Source of the DNA: Spirosoma rigui
Lineage (GTDB): Bacteria; Bacteroidota; Bacteroidia; Cytophagales; Spirosomataceae
Assembly: GCF_002067135.1 (NCBI RefSeq)
Contig: NZ_CP020105.1
Coordinates: forward strand, 1,178,001 to 1,242,000
DNA length: 64,000 bases
Direction: 5' to 3'
Shown: positions 9,548-18,690 of the stretch, one piece after another
Layout: each line of letters starts with the position of its first letter
Position numbering within the stretch: position 1 is the first letter of the stretch
The notes under the pieces: model-generated
Databases searched by the model: none
Told to the model about the DNA's origin: nothing
What the model saw: the letters and a program-made list of their open reading frames with translations, nothing else
Made by a program: the position numbers and the translations under genes

Positions 9548-9604
9548 GGACCCATTTCTGCTGCGTCCCGGTATCCGGGGCGCAGTATGTTTTTGTGGGC
9601 AGGT

Positions 9605-10870
9605 CTACAAATCCTTGATATTGCCGAACCCGATTACATCCCGGTACACCGGATCATCCCGTAGTTCGGTGGCTCTTACTAACTTGTCGGAACCAAATTT
9701 AGCTTTCAGGTCATGAAGCGTTTGCCGGAGTTTATCCTTGCGGGAGGTATCGCTGAACAGACGTAGCGGCACCGACTCGCTAGGAATGAACCGGAAAACA
9801 GCCACGCACATACTACGCAAATGCTCATTCAGAACGGGCTCGCACTGGTGGGCTTCCTGAAATTTAAGCAGACGATGGTTAATGATCTGGTAGAGTTCCG
9901 GACCGTCCTGCTTTGGTTCGGGAAACCGCACGTCGTAGTTGTAGGTCTTTCCCGATTGGTAGCGGCAGGAGAATGACATTTCCTGGCAAAATACCTGTTG
10001 CCGTACCATTCGGCGTTCGAGCGTCAGGCAAAGCGAAAGCAGCAACTCATCCAGTCGTTCGGGTGTGCTGCGCTGCTCGGATGAGATCGTGCGCATAGCC
10101 GACATACTTTTGTTGCCCCCCGTCGAGTCCAGGTCTACTTCTCCACCAAAATTTAACCGGATATGCCAATGCCAGCCTATGATGCTCTGGCATACTGCCC
10201 TGAGGTGGTCGGGCGACGCGTAACGCAGGGCCAGGGGCGTGTGAATACCACCTGCTTCCAGGCGCGCGGCCATACCCTGGCCAATACCCGGCAAATCAGT
10301 TAATCGAAGCGAGCGGAGTACGTCATCGATCGTATCGGGTGTGATAACCGTCAGGCCATCGGGTTTCTGCACATCGGAGGCCAGTTTAGCCAGAAAAACG
10401 TTGGGAGCAATACCAATGGAACAACGCATGTAATCGCCCACGTCTTGCCGAATGGCGCGCTTGATATCGTGTGCTACCTTATACATGTCTTTATAGACCA
10501 GTTGGTAGTTGGTCAGGTCCACTACGGCCTCATCGATGCTTTTAGGCACAACATCGTCGGAGAATTTTTTGAGTACGTTTATTATTTTGACGTGAAACTC
10601 CCGGTAACGACTTGGGTGGGTTTCAACAGGGACCAGTTCGGGACAGAGAGCCATGGCTTCATCCAGTCGCATACCCGTTTTAACGCCCCGTATCTTGGCT
10701 TCTATCGAGGGGGCAATCACGCAACCCTGTTTGCCAGTATAGACACACACGCCGACCGGCCGGCCCCGCAACCAGAAATTAACCTGTTGTTCGCAGGAAG
10801 CAAAAAAGCTGTTCATGTCGACAAACAGCACAGTTGGGCGCACATGCTCGGCAAGTCTGTTCCGGTTCAT
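9605..10870 (-). CDS. Y-family DNA polymerase (DinB/UmuC type)
   Basis: Error-prone translesion polymerase of 421 aa. The palm motifs are readable: VLFVDMNSFFASCEQ with the first catalytic Asp, and KSIDEAVVDL with the second acidic pair. A helix-hairpin-helix follows (LPGIGQGMAARLEAGG), then a little-finger domain. The C-terminus DVIGFGNIKDL resembles UmuC more than Pol IV. I chose the ATG at 10870; the frame extends upstream to 10948 only through the promoter region of the divergent S24 gene. Placed head to head with an S24/UmuD-like gene, it probably forms a UmuDC-like damage-response pair. Confidence 0.9.
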   Translation of the reverse strand: MNRNRLAEHVRPTVLFVDMNSFFASCEQQVNFWLRGRPVGVCVYTGKQGCVIAPSIEAKIRGVKTGMRLDEAMALCPELVPVETHPSRYREFHVKIINVLKKFSDDVVPKSIDEAVVDLTNYQLVYKDMYKVAHDIKRAIRQDVGDYMRCSIGIAPNVFLAKLASDVQKPDGLTVITPDTIDDVLRSLRLTDLPGIGQGMAARLEAGGIHTPLALRYASPDHLRAVCQSIIGWHWHIRLNFGGEVDLDSTGGNKSMSAMRTISSEQRSTPERLDELLLSLCLTLERRMVRQQVFCQEMSFSCRYQSGKTYNYDVRFPEPKQDGPELYQIINHRLLKFQEAHQCEPVLNEHLRSMCVAVFRFIPSESVPLRLFSDTSRKDKLRQTLHDLKAKFGSDKLVRATELRDDPVYRDVIGFGNIKDL

Positions 10871-10924
10871 TAAATGTTCGATAAGAAAGTAACAAAAGGC
10901 TGGTACATTCGTCTGTAATAGTAG

Positions 10925-10932
10925 TATGTTTG
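10925..10932 (+). promoter_or_regulatory. -7 promoter element of the S24 gene
   Basis: TATGTTTG matches TAnnTTTG exactly and ends 60 bp before the chosen ATG. The predicted start of transcription would fall in the left arm of the adjacent palindrome. No convincing -33 box was found. Confidence 0.5.
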
Positions 10933-10934
10933 CG

Positions 10935-10966
10935 TAATACAAGCGCAATATATTTTACTTGTATTA
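10935..10966. promoter_or_regulatory. Operator-like inverted repeat
   Basis: TAATACAAG at 10935-10943 and CTTGTATTA at 10958-10966 are perfect inverted 9-mers 14 bp apart, in the gap between the divergent polymerase and S24 genes. The centre-to-centre spacing is about two helical turns, suiting a dimeric repressor. The S24 protein itself is the natural candidate binder (inference). Confidence 0.6.
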
Positions 10967-10974
10967 TAATGTCT

Positions 10975-10991
10975 ATTATCTGTACGATAAT
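10975..10991. promoter_or_regulatory. Second palindrome before the S24 gene
   Basis: ATTATC, a 5-bp spacer TGTAC, and GATAAT form a perfect palindrome ending 1 bp before the S24 start codon. It is either an operator that would block early transcription or part of the leader. Confidence 0.45.
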
Positions 10992-10992
10992 A

Positions 10993-11703
10993 ATGGAAAA
11001 ATGTTTGAACAAAATTGACGGGGGCGTGAGTATACAAAGTCGGTTGAAACAGGTTTTCGATGCTTTAGGCATTACTATTTATCAGATTGCCAAAGAGTTA
11101 GGCGAGAATCCGTCCAAATTCTATAATATATTGAATGGTCGCGCCAAGCCATCGTACGATACCATTATGAGTTTGCTGGCCTGCTATCCACAAATCAGTG
11201 CCGACTACCTGATTCGGGGTATATTGCCTGTGCTGAATTCGCCGGAAGCTAATGCGGTAATTACCAACGCGGATGAAGATACCGTGGAGGTGCCATTTGT
11301 TCCGGTGCGCTTTTACGCAACGTTCGTGGAGAGTTATGCCGATGGTATTGGCACGACCGACGCGGAAATGTTTCGCGTACGCAAACCCGTCACTAAGGGC
11401 CACAAACAAGCCGTTGTACTGGAAATTTCGGGAAATAGCATGAGTCCGCAACTGGCGCACGGTGCCAAGGTACTGGCCGTGCCTATCAACCAGAATGACT
11501 GGGAGTATCAGTCGGGGGGCGTATTTGCGGTTATGTATCGGGATTACTTCGTGGTCAAGCGCATTCGCGACAACGAGCTCATCACTCGTAAATACCTCAC
11601 ACTGCATTCCGACAACCCCAACGGCGGCAACGTAACCGTACCACTCCAGGATATTCGGGGCTTGTGGAAAATAGTGACGATTGTAGAATCGCCGGTGGAG
11701 TAA
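10993..11703 (+). CDS. HTH-S24 (LexA/UmuD-like) regulator
   Basis: A 236-aa protein with an N-terminal helix-turn-helix (SRLKQVFDALGITIYQIAKELG, residues about 15-36) and a C-terminal S24 peptidase fold. The Ser of SGNSMSPQL and the Lys of YFVVKRI are the LexA-type catalytic dyad. No clear Ala-Gly or Cys-Gly cleavage site is visible in the linker, so self-cleavage is uncertain. I chose the ATG at 10993; in-frame ATG at 10969 and TTG at 10930 are possible but would overlap the palindromes. Divergent from the Y-family polymerase, it is probably its regulator and perhaps its UmuD-like partner. Confidence 0.85.
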   Translation: MEKCLNKIDGGVSIQSRLKQVFDALGITIYQIAKELGENPSKFYNILNGRAKPSYDTIMSLLACYPQISADYLIRGILPVLNSPEANAVITNADEDTVEVPFVPVRFYATFVESYADGIGTTDAEMFRVRKPVTKGHKQAVVLEISGNSMSPQLAHGAKVLAVPINQNDWEYQSGGVFAVMYRDYFVVKRIRDNELITRKYLTLHSDNPNGGNVTVPLQDIRGLWKIVTIVESPVE

Positions 11704-11718
11704 GAATTATTGACTGAT

Positions 11719-11772
11719 GAACGTGCCAAACTGTACGCATCCTTACAGGGTTGGGTACAGCTTGGCACGTTC
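11719..11772. terminator. Long hairpin between convergent genes
   Basis: Arms 11719-11736 and 11755-11772 are inverted repeats matching at 17 of 18 positions, with an 18-nt loop that also pairs in part. The right arm is inside the 3' end of the ABC transporter gene. There is no clear T-tract, so it may act through structure alone. Confidence 0.55.
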
Positions 11773-13551
11773 TGCCCCTTCCTCGCGAACGGCTTCCTTC
11801 TGGTGGGCCCACATTTCCCGAAAAATGGTACTTTGCTGCCGCAGTTGAGTAAACGTACCTTCATCGACCACTTGACCATTTCGAAGAATATAAATGTAAT
11901 CGAACATTGGTAGCAGGTGCAGCCGGTGGAGTGTTGATACGACAGCCTTATCGTTAAAGGCGCGCAACAGCTTATGGTAAATATCAAACTCCGTCTTGGG
12001 ATCTACGCTGCTGGTAGGTTCATCCAGTAAAATGATATCGCTCGCCTGGGCGGCCAGTACCCCCCGTGCCAGGGCCAACCGCTGGCGCTGCCCGCCCGAC
12101 AGATTCAAGCCTTTTTCCTGAATACTGGTATCGAGTCCATTGGGCATATGATTGACCAGATCGGCGAAGTGAGCAGTCTGGCAAGCCTGCATGACTTCTT
12201 CGGTCGTAAACGGCAGCCCGAGGGTGATGTTGTAGCCAACAGTGTTCTCGAATATTTCCGGCTCCTGCGGAAACAGCATTACGCTATTGGCAAGGGCATT
12301 GAGGCCGACGCCCTCCTGCCCATCGACGCGTACCGAAAAGCCTGCATCGGGTGTGTACAGCCCCCGCAACAGCGTCAATAGGGTGCTTTTTCCTGACCCA
12401 CTTTCCCCAATAAACGCAATCCGTTTGCCCCGCTTCAGTTCAATTGACACGTTACGCAACACCGGAACCGGCTGTTGCCCCAGCCCTGTTGAGTTATAGG
12501 AGAAGTTAAGATTCGAGAGGTGCAGAGTCTGCCAGTTATCGGGCAGCGCCATACCGACAAGGGGTTGTTCGTGCGCGGCAAATGCCTGACCGATGCTTTT
12601 GGCAGTTTGCACATCGGTGTTGTATTGTACGATCTGGGTGTACTGGAAAGCAATGTCGTTGAAAACGCTCGTGAACTGGTTTACGTACCCCAGCAGCGTT
12701 ACCAGCCCGCCAATGTAAAAAACCGTTCCGGCTACGTTGTGCTGGTACACGTACCCCGTAGCAATCACTACGTAGATCAGCGCAACGAGCATACTGGCTA
12801 CAAACCATTTCCACTCATTGATGCGTACCTGGCGCATGAAAGGTGGAAAAATAGCCGAAACCGTATCGCCAAAACGCGTTTCAATACGCTTTTCAAGACG
12901 CAGGGCAATGACCGTACTGATATTAGACAGGCTATCGAACAAGGTTGAGGATGCTGCGTGTTCACGCTCATTGGTTTCTTCAAGCGCCCTGACAAACGGC
13001 CGGTCGAAACGCAGAATTACGTAAACAGTCAGGACACCCAGCCCCACGCCAATCAGTCCGAAGAGGGGCGAGAAATAGAGCATGGCGCCGAACGAGAAAA
13101 CGAACTTGGAGAGTGCGTGCAAGTACACAAAGCCGTTCTGAAAGAATGATTTGAGCGCGTTATAGGCTTTATTGATGCGGTTGATGGTTGAACCGCTGTG
13201 GTGATCCTTATGCCAGCTAACAGGCAGATGTAGCGTTTGATGGTATAGTTCATCCAGAAAATTCCGGCTCAGAACAAAGGCAAGCCGCCGTTCCATAACC
13301 CGGGCTGGACCGTGAAACGACCACTCCAGCACTTTCAGGCCAATAAAGCCCCCTGCATACCAGTAAGCGGTATCCAGCACAAGGGCTCCTTTACGTTGAA
13401 TGGATTCGATGAACCACCCGAACAAGAGCGGGTGCATAGCCGTGACGATGTTGGCCAGGATAAACAGGACGTAAATCAGCACATACTGCCGCTTTTCCTG
13501 TCGGGCATACTGCCAAGCCGTGCGGAGCAGGGCGAGGTAGGGATTTTGCAT
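11743..13551 (-). CDS. ABC exporter, fused permease and ATPase
   Basis: A 602-aa half-transporter of the ABCB/MsbA type, probably working as a homodimer in the inner membrane. About six membrane helices fill residues 20-320. The nucleotide-binding domain has Walker A GESGSGKSTLL, signature LNLSGGQRQRLALARG and Walker B DIILLDEPTSSVD, followed by the H-loop STLHRL. The substrate cannot be inferred; lipid, peptide or drug are all possible. It is monocistronic and convergent with the S24 gene. Its last codons (ERAKLY) are mirrored by an inverted copy just past the stop. Confidence 0.9.
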   Translation of the reverse strand: MQNPYLALLRTAWQYARQEKRQYVLIYVLFILANIVTAMHPLLFGWFIESIQRKGALVLDTAYWYAGGFIGLKVLEWSFHGPARVMERRLAFVLSRNFLDELYHQTLHLPVSWHKDHHSGSTINRINKAYNALKSFFQNGFVYLHALSKFVFSFGAMLYFSPLFGLIGVGLGVLTVYVILRFDRPFVRALEETNEREHAASSTLFDSLSNISTVIALRLEKRIETRFGDTVSAIFPPFMRQVRINEWKWFVASMLVALIYVVIATGYVYQHNVAGTVFYIGGLVTLLGYVNQFTSVFNDIAFQYTQIVQYNTDVQTAKSIGQAFAAHEQPLVGMALPDNWQTLHLSNLNFSYNSTGLGQQPVPVLRNVSIELKRGKRIAFIGESGSGKSTLLTLLRGLYTPDAGFSVRVDGQEGVGLNALANSVMLFPQEPEIFENTVGYNITLGLPFTTEEVMQACQTAHFADLVNHMPNGLDTSIQEKGLNLSGGQRQRLALARGVLAAQASDIILLDEPTSSVDPKTEFDIYHKLLRAFNDKAVVSTLHRLHLLPMFDYIYILRNGQVVDEGTFTQLRQQSTIFREMWAHQKEAVREEGAERAKLYPTL

Positions 13552-13700
13552 GAGTGTAGGTTACGGTAAGGTACGGTGAGTGAACCTTAAAACAAATTTC
13601 AAGCTTTTTTTGGGATTTTGGTTACGGGAAAATCGATAAGACGACCAGTTTGATAGATTTAATCAAAATTTTAGATTGATGCATAAATCTCTCGCACTCA

Positions 13701-13731
13701 TTTGTTTTATGACTGGGTTTCAGTAATTTTG
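13701..13731 (+). promoter_or_regulatory. fusA promoter
   Basis: TTTG at 13701-13704 and TAATTTTG at 13724-13731 are separated by 19 bp, a full match to the Bacteroidota sigma-ABfr consensus. It lies about 90 bp before the fusA ATG. Confidence 0.8.
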
Positions 13732-13821
13732 CGACCTGATTCCCGAAAGGGGAATTTTCGCCGAACTTTGCGGCCCCTTTCCACTGTTTTCGAATTACAT
13801 AACTTTCAGTATAACAAGCTA

Positions 13822-15939
13822 ATGGCTCGCGATTTAAATTTCACGAGAAACATCGGTATCGCTGCTCACATTGATGCGGGCAAAACGACCACTACCGAAC
13901 GTATTCTCTATTACGCCGGGGTAAGTCACAAAATCGGTGAGGTCCACGATGGGGCCGCCACGATGGACTGGATGGAACAGGAGCAGGAGCGTGGTATCAC
14001 GATTACCTCTGCTGCTACGACTGTCGACTGGACCTACCGCGACCAGAAGTACCACATCAACATCATTGACACCCCGGGCCACGTTGACTTCACCGTTGAA
14101 GTGAACCGCTCGCTGCGCGTTCTTGATGGTCTGGTGTTCCTGTTTAGTGCCGTTGACGGCGTTGAGCCACAGTCGGAGACGAACTGGCGTCTGGCCAACA
14201 ACTATAACGTAGCTCGCCTGGGCTTCGTGAACAAAATGGACCGCTCCGGTGCCGACTTCCTGAACGTGTGCAAGCAGGTGAAGGAAATGTTGGGTAGCTA
14301 CGCTGTTCCCCTTCAGTTGCCCATTGGCGAAGAAGATAACTTCAAAGGTGTTGTTGACCTCGTTAATTTCCGGGGTATCATCTGGAATGAGACCGATAAA
14401 GGGATGACCTTTACCGAAGTTCCTATTCCGGACGATATGATGGACGATGCGACGGAGTGGCGCGAAAAACTGCTGGAAGCCGTTGCCGAATTCGACGACT
14501 CGCTGATGGAGAAATATTTCGACGATCCAGCATCGATCTCGGAAGACGAAATTCTGGCGGCTCTTCGCAAAGCCACCATCGCGATGAAAATCGTTCCGAT
14601 GCTTTGCGGCTCGTCGTTCAAAAACAAAGGTGTGCAAACCATGCTTGACTACGTGATGGCCCTGTTGCCCTCGCCGTTGGACAAGGAGAGCATCAAAGGA
14701 ACGCACCCTGATACGGGTGAAGAGATCTCGCGGAAGCCATCGTCGTCGGAGCCTTTCTCGGCCCTGGCGTTCAAAATTGCTACTGACCCTTACGTTGGCC
14801 GGCTTTGCTTCGTACGCTCGTACTCGGGTGTTCTGGAGTCAGGTTCGTACATCCTGAACAACCGGTCGGGTAACAAAGAGCGGATCTCCCGGATTTTCCA
14901 GATGCACGCCAACAAGCAGAACCAGATCGACCGCCTGGAAGCAGGGGACATCGGCGCTGTTGTAGGTTTCAAAGACATCAAAACCGGCGATACGCTGTCG
15001 GACGAGAAGAACCCGATCATTCTGGAATCCATGGTGTTCCCAGAGCCCGTTATCGGTTACGCTATCGAACCGAAGAAATCGGCCGATCAGGACAACTTCT
15101 CGAAAGCCATTGGTAAGTTGATCGAAGAAGACCCGACCCTCAAAGTTGAGTCGAACGAAGAGACGGGCCAGACTATCATCCGGGGTATGGGTGAGCTTCA
15201 CCTCGAGATCATCATCGACCGGATGCGTCGTGAGTTCAAAGTTGAAGTAAACCAGGGTGCACCGCAGGTAGCTTACAAAGAGAAGCTGACCAAAAACGTT
15301 GAACACCGCGAAGTGTATAAGAAGCAAACGGGTGGTCGCGGTAAGTTTGCCGATATCGTGTTTGAACTTGGACCCCGGGATGCCGACGAAACCGGCGCTA
15401 CGCCTGTTGGCCTTCAGTTTGACAATGCCGTTGTGGGTGGTGTGATTCCCCGTGAATTTATCCCGGCTGTTCAGAAAGGCTTTGATGAGTCGCTGAAGAA
15501 TGGTCCGCTGGCCGGCTTCCCGCTCGAAAGCATGAAAGTCCGGTTGTTCCACGGCTCGTACCACGATGTTGACTCCGACTCACTGTCGTTCGAAATGGCC
15601 GCTCGTCTGGGCTTCCGTGAAGCTGCCCGTCAGGCTGGCCCGAAACTGCTCGAACCAATCATGGCTGTTGAAGTATTGACACCGGAAGAATATACCGGTC
15701 CAATTACGGGTGACCTGAACCGTCGTCGCGGTGTGATGAAAGGTATGGATACCAAAGCCGGTTCGCAGGTAATCAAAGCCGATGTTCCGCTGTCGGAACT
15801 GTTCGGTTACGTAACGGACCTGCGCACCATGTCGTCGGGTCGTGCTACGGCTAACCTGACGTTTGCGCACTACGAAGTTGTTCCGCAAAACATTGCAGAC
15901 AGCGTTGTGGCTAAAGAAAAAGGTACCGTGAAGGCCTAA
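13822..15939 (+). CDS. fusA: Elongation factor G
   Basis: Translational GTPase that drives ribosome translocation and takes part in ribosome recycling. GTPase motifs: G1 [10 protein letters not shown]2 [10 protein letters not shown]3 DTPGHVDF and G4 NKMD. Domains II-V follow over the usual 705 aa. The ATG at 13822 gives the canonical [20 protein letters not shown] start; the frame runs further upstream only through the promoter. The following rpsJ gene fits the str/S10 context, but rpsL and rpsG are not upstream; an ABC transporter is. Confidence 0.98.
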   Translation: MARDLNFTRNIGIAAHIDAGKTTTTERILYYAGVSHKIGEVHDGAATMDWMEQEQERGITITSAATTVDWTYRDQKYHINIIDTPGHVDFTVEVNRSLRVLDGLVFLFSAVDGVEPQSETNWRLANNYNVARLGFVNKMDRSGADFLNVCKQVKEMLGSYAVPLQLPIGEEDNFKGVVDLVNFRGIIWNETDKGMTFTEVPIPDDMMDDATEWREKLLEAVAEFDDSLMEKYFDDPASISEDEILAALRKATIAMKIVPMLCGSSFKNKGVQTMLDYVMALLPSPLDKESIKGTHPDTGEEISRKPSSSEPFSALAFKIATDPYVGRLCFVRSYSGVLESGSYILNNRSGNKERISRIFQMHANKQNQIDRLEAGDIGAVVGFKDIKTGDTLSDEKNPIILESMVFPEPVIGYAIEPKKSADQDNFSKAIGKLIEEDPTLKVESNEETGQTIIRGMGELHLEIIIDRMRREFKVEVNQGAPQVAYKEKLTKNVEHREVYKKQTGGRGKFADIVFELGPRDADETGATPVGLQFDNAVVGGVIPREFIPAVQKGFDESLKNGPLAGFPLESMKVRLFHGSYHDVDSDSLSFEMAARLGFREAARQAGPKLLEPIMAVEVLTPEEYTGPITGDLNRRRGVMKGMDTKAGSQVIKADVPLSELFGYVTDLRTMSSGRATANLTFAHYEVVPQNIADSVVAKEKGTVKA

Positions 15940-15953
15940 GCCTTTCGAGATAT

Positions 15954-15991
15954 TGGGCAGTTGGTCAATTTCGATCGACTGCCCATTTTTT
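15954..15991 (+). terminator. Terminator between fusA and rpsJ
   Basis: TGGGCAGT and ACTGCCCA form a stem with partial inner pairing and are followed by a run of six T. It suggests that fusA transcripts end, at least partly, before rpsJ. Confidence 0.7.
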
Positions 15992-16051
15992 GTGCCGCTG
16001 GAGTAAATGGTTCTTTCAGCCGGCATTATCACTTAACGAACCACAAGAACA

Positions 16052-16357
16052 ATGAGCCAAAAAATTCGCATCAAGCTGAAATCGTTCGACCACATGCTGG
16101 TTGATAAGTCGGCCGAGAAAATTGTCAAAGCCGTCAAATCGACGGGTGCTATCGTCAGCGGGCCCATCCCCCTGCCGACCGACAAAGAGATCTACACCGT
16201 ACTGCGGTCGCCCCACGTGAATAAGAAAGCGCGGGAGCAGTTTCAGCTTTGCACCTACAAGCGGTTAGTTGACATCTACAGCAGCAGCGCCAAGACGGTT
16301 GACGCGCTGATGAAACTCGAACTGCCGAGTGGTGTTGACGTAGAGATCAAAGTCTAA
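16052..16357 (+). CDS. rpsJ: 30S ribosomal protein S10
   Basis: Small-subunit ribosomal protein of 101 aa, also the NusB partner in antitermination in other bacteria. The family pattern is clear: [15 protein letters not shown] at the N-terminus, [28 protein letters not shown] in the middle and [11 protein letters not shown] at the end. In many Bacteroidota rpsJ leads the rest of the S10 operon (rplC, rplD and onwards). Here a strong terminator and then mutL follow instead, so the gene has been separated from that operon. Confidence 0.97.
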   Translation: MSQKIRIKLKSFDHMLVDKSAEKIVKAVKSTGAIVSGPIPLPTDKEIYTVLRSPHVNKKAREQFQLCTYKRLVDIYSSSAKTVDALMKLELPSGVDVEIKV

Positions 16358-16383
16358 CGACCGCGATACCAACAGGCTTTATG

Positions 16384-16428
16384 TGCCGCAAAAGGAGAAC
16401 GTTACTGTTCTGCTTTTGCGGCATTTTT
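16384..16428 (+). terminator. rpsJ terminator
   Basis: TGCCGCAAAAG and CTTTTGCGGCA form a perfect 11-bp stem with further inner pairing, followed by five T. Confidence 0.9.
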
Positions 16429-16615
16429 GGTACATAGCCGGGTTTCCCGATGCGTCTTTTGCGGCTTGGTCTAGTCGGGGAGAGGTTCCGGGAGGACCGC
16501 TGCGTATAAACCGTAAGTCTTCTACGGTTTATATGAATTATACGACCGGGCTTGCCGTTTTCTTTGTATATTGTTAAAAACGGCGACCCGCCGAACAGAC
16601 GAGACTTCCTCCGCC

Positions 16616-18655
16616 ATGTTAAATGTTATCCAGCTGTTGCCCGACTCGATTGCGAACCAGATTGCTGCCGGTGAGGTGGTCCAACGGCCCGCGTCGGTTG
16701 TGAAAGAGCTGCTTGAAAATTCGGTCGATGCCCACGCCAAATCCATACAGGTAATTATTCGGGAAGCCGGCCGGAATCTGATTCAGATCGTAGACGATGG
16801 AGCCGGCATGACCGAGACCGACGCGCGTATGAGTTTTGAACGGCATGCGACGTCTAAAATACGAACCTCCGATGATCTGTTCCGAATCCGGACGATGGGA
16901 TTCCGGGGTGAAGCGCTGGCCTCCATTGCGGCCGTCGCTCAAATTGAGATGCGTACCCGCCGGGCCGAAGAAGAACTGGGTACGCTCATCCGCATCGAAG
17001 GGTCGGACATAAAAGCGCAGGAGTCCATTTCCTGCCTGCCGGGTACTAATCTGCTGATCAAGAATCTGTTTTTCAACGTGCCTGCCCGTCGCAACTTCCT
17101 GAAATCGAATTCGGTAGAGATGCGGCATATTATCGACGAATTCCAGCGGGTGGCCCTGGCTAATCCGGAAGTAGCCTTTTCACTCTTTCATAACGATCAG
17201 GAGATCTACAACCTGCCCGCCGGGAAGCTCAGCCGCCGGATCATTGATATGTTCGGTAAGAACTATCGGGAGCAGCTGAACCACTGCGACGAGCAGACAC
17301 CCTACGTAACGGTACATGGCTACATTGGCAAGCCGGAATCGGCAAAAAAGGCGCGCAACGAGCAGTTCTTTTTTGTCAACAACCGGTTCATCAAGCACAA
17401 CTACCTGCACCACGCTGTAGTAGGTGCTTACGAGGGAACGCTGCCGGAAGGGAGTCATCCGTTTTATGTCCTGTTTATCGAGATCGACCCGTCGCACATC
17501 GACATTAATATCCACCCGACTAAAACCGAAATCAAGTTCGATGACGAACGATCAGTTTACGCCATTATGATGGCCGCCGTTCGGAAAGCAGTGGGGGTGT
17601 ATAACCTATCGCCTTCGCTGGATTTTGACTCTGATGTCAACTTCCTGTCGGGTGGGCGGGGTAACAGCACTACGAAACAGTCGGGTGCGGACAGCCGCCC
17701 CGACCCCAAGCCAATTACGGCGTCCTGGGCAACGGGTGCGTCGGCGGCCTCTTCAGCACCGGCTGCCGACCGACCATCGCTCCGGAATGACCGGATGGAT
17801 AGCGAAGCGGGCAAGGGCTTCGATATGCCAAGGCCGCCGAAACCCGCCGTACCAGCAAAACCATCCGTCAATAACTGGCAGGCGCTTTTTGAAGGTGTAG
17901 CGTCAACGGATCAGCCCGCCCAGGAGCCAAAGAAGGCCGAAGAAACCAGCGATTGGCTGGGGGCTAATCGATCGCCGTCGCCCACGCTGTCTGCGCCAGC
18001 AGTCGAAGGGGAGTCGGTGACGCTGGGCAGCCGGGTTAATCAGCTAAAGGACACGGTTGACGCGGCCGAACCCATTACGCAGGCCATCATTGACGAGGAT
18101 AGCATCGTGCAAGTGCAGAATCGGTATCTGGTGGCTCCTGTAAAGTCGGGGATGCTCGTTATTGACCAGCGCCGTGCCTATGAGCGAATTCTGTACGATC
18201 AGTTCCATGCGTCGTTGACAACGCGCAACGGTGCGTCACAGCAGCTGCTGTTTCCCAAGACAGTAACACTAAGCCCGGTCGATTTCCAGCTGGCTACCGA
18301 ATTACGTACTGAACTGACGAATCTGGGCTTCGAGTTCGATGAGCTGGGACAGAACACGTTCATTATCCGGGGCGTGCCTACCCTGACCATGGGTGAGAAT
18401 GAGGAGGAATTGTTTGCCAATCTGCTGGCGCAGTTACGGGCTGATACGGGTCGTTTGAAGCTTGACCGGGCCGAATCACTAGCCCGATCGCTGGCTCGTC
18501 GGTCATCCATGCGACACGTGGCGCGGCTGACGACCACTGAGCGTAAGGCACTTATCGATCAATTGTTTGCTTCAACCAACCCAAGCTATACCCCAACGGG
18601 CGATGTGGTAACCATCGTCTTGACGTTGGATAAGATTGCGGGACTTTTTCGCTGA
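16616..18655 (+). CDS. mutL: DNA mismatch repair protein MutL
   Basis: GHKL ATPase that couples mismatch recognition by MutS to strand removal. The N-terminus has IANQIAAGEVVQRPASVVKELLENSVDA, DDGAGM and the GFRGEALASI lid motif. The linker (about residues 350-480) is Pro/Ala-rich, and the C-terminal dimerisation domain follows. The endonuclease metal motif DQHA(x)2E(x)4E reads DQRRAYERILYD, so His and the last Glu are changed. The ATG at 16616 gives the conserved start MLNVIQLLPDSIANQI. Length 679 aa. Two rhomboid genes follow closely on the same strand. Confidence 0.95.
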   Translation: MLNVIQLLPDSIANQIAAGEVVQRPASVVKELLENSVDAHAKSIQVIIREAGRNLIQIVDDGAGMTETDARMSFERHATSKIRTSDDLFRIRTMGFRGEALASIAAVAQIEMRTRRAEEELGTLIRIEGSDIKAQESISCLPGTNLLIKNLFFNVPARRNFLKSNSVEMRHIIDEFQRVALANPEVAFSLFHNDQEIYNLPAGKLSRRIIDMFGKNYREQLNHCDEQTPYVTVHGYIGKPESAKKARNEQFFFVNNRFIKHNYLHHAVVGAYEGTLPEGSHPFYVLFIEIDPSHIDINIHPTKTEIKFDDERSVYAIMMAAVRKAVGVYNLSPSLDFDSDVNFLSGGRGNSTTKQSGADSRPDPKPITASWATGASAASSAPAADRPSLRNDRMDSEAGKGFDMPRPPKPAVPAKPSVNNWQALFEGVASTDQPAQEPKKAEETSDWLGANRSPSPTLSAPAVEGESVTLGSRVNQLKDTVDAAEPITQAIIDEDSIVQVQNRYLVAPVKSGMLVIDQRRAYERILYDQFHASLTTRNGASQQLLFPKTVTLSPVDFQLATELRTELTNLGFEFDELGQNTFIIRGVPTLTMGENEEELFANLLAQLRADTGRLKLDRAESLARSLARRSSMRHVARLTTTERKALIDQLFASTNPSYTPTGDVVTIVLTLDKIAGLFR

Positions 18656-18690
18656 GAATTGGGTTAAAGAGGTTAAATTGTCGAAATAAG

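Noticed and set aside
13834..14706. A 290-codon ORF antisense to fusA
   Set aside because: The sense strand is unambiguous EF-G; the antisense product shows no motif.
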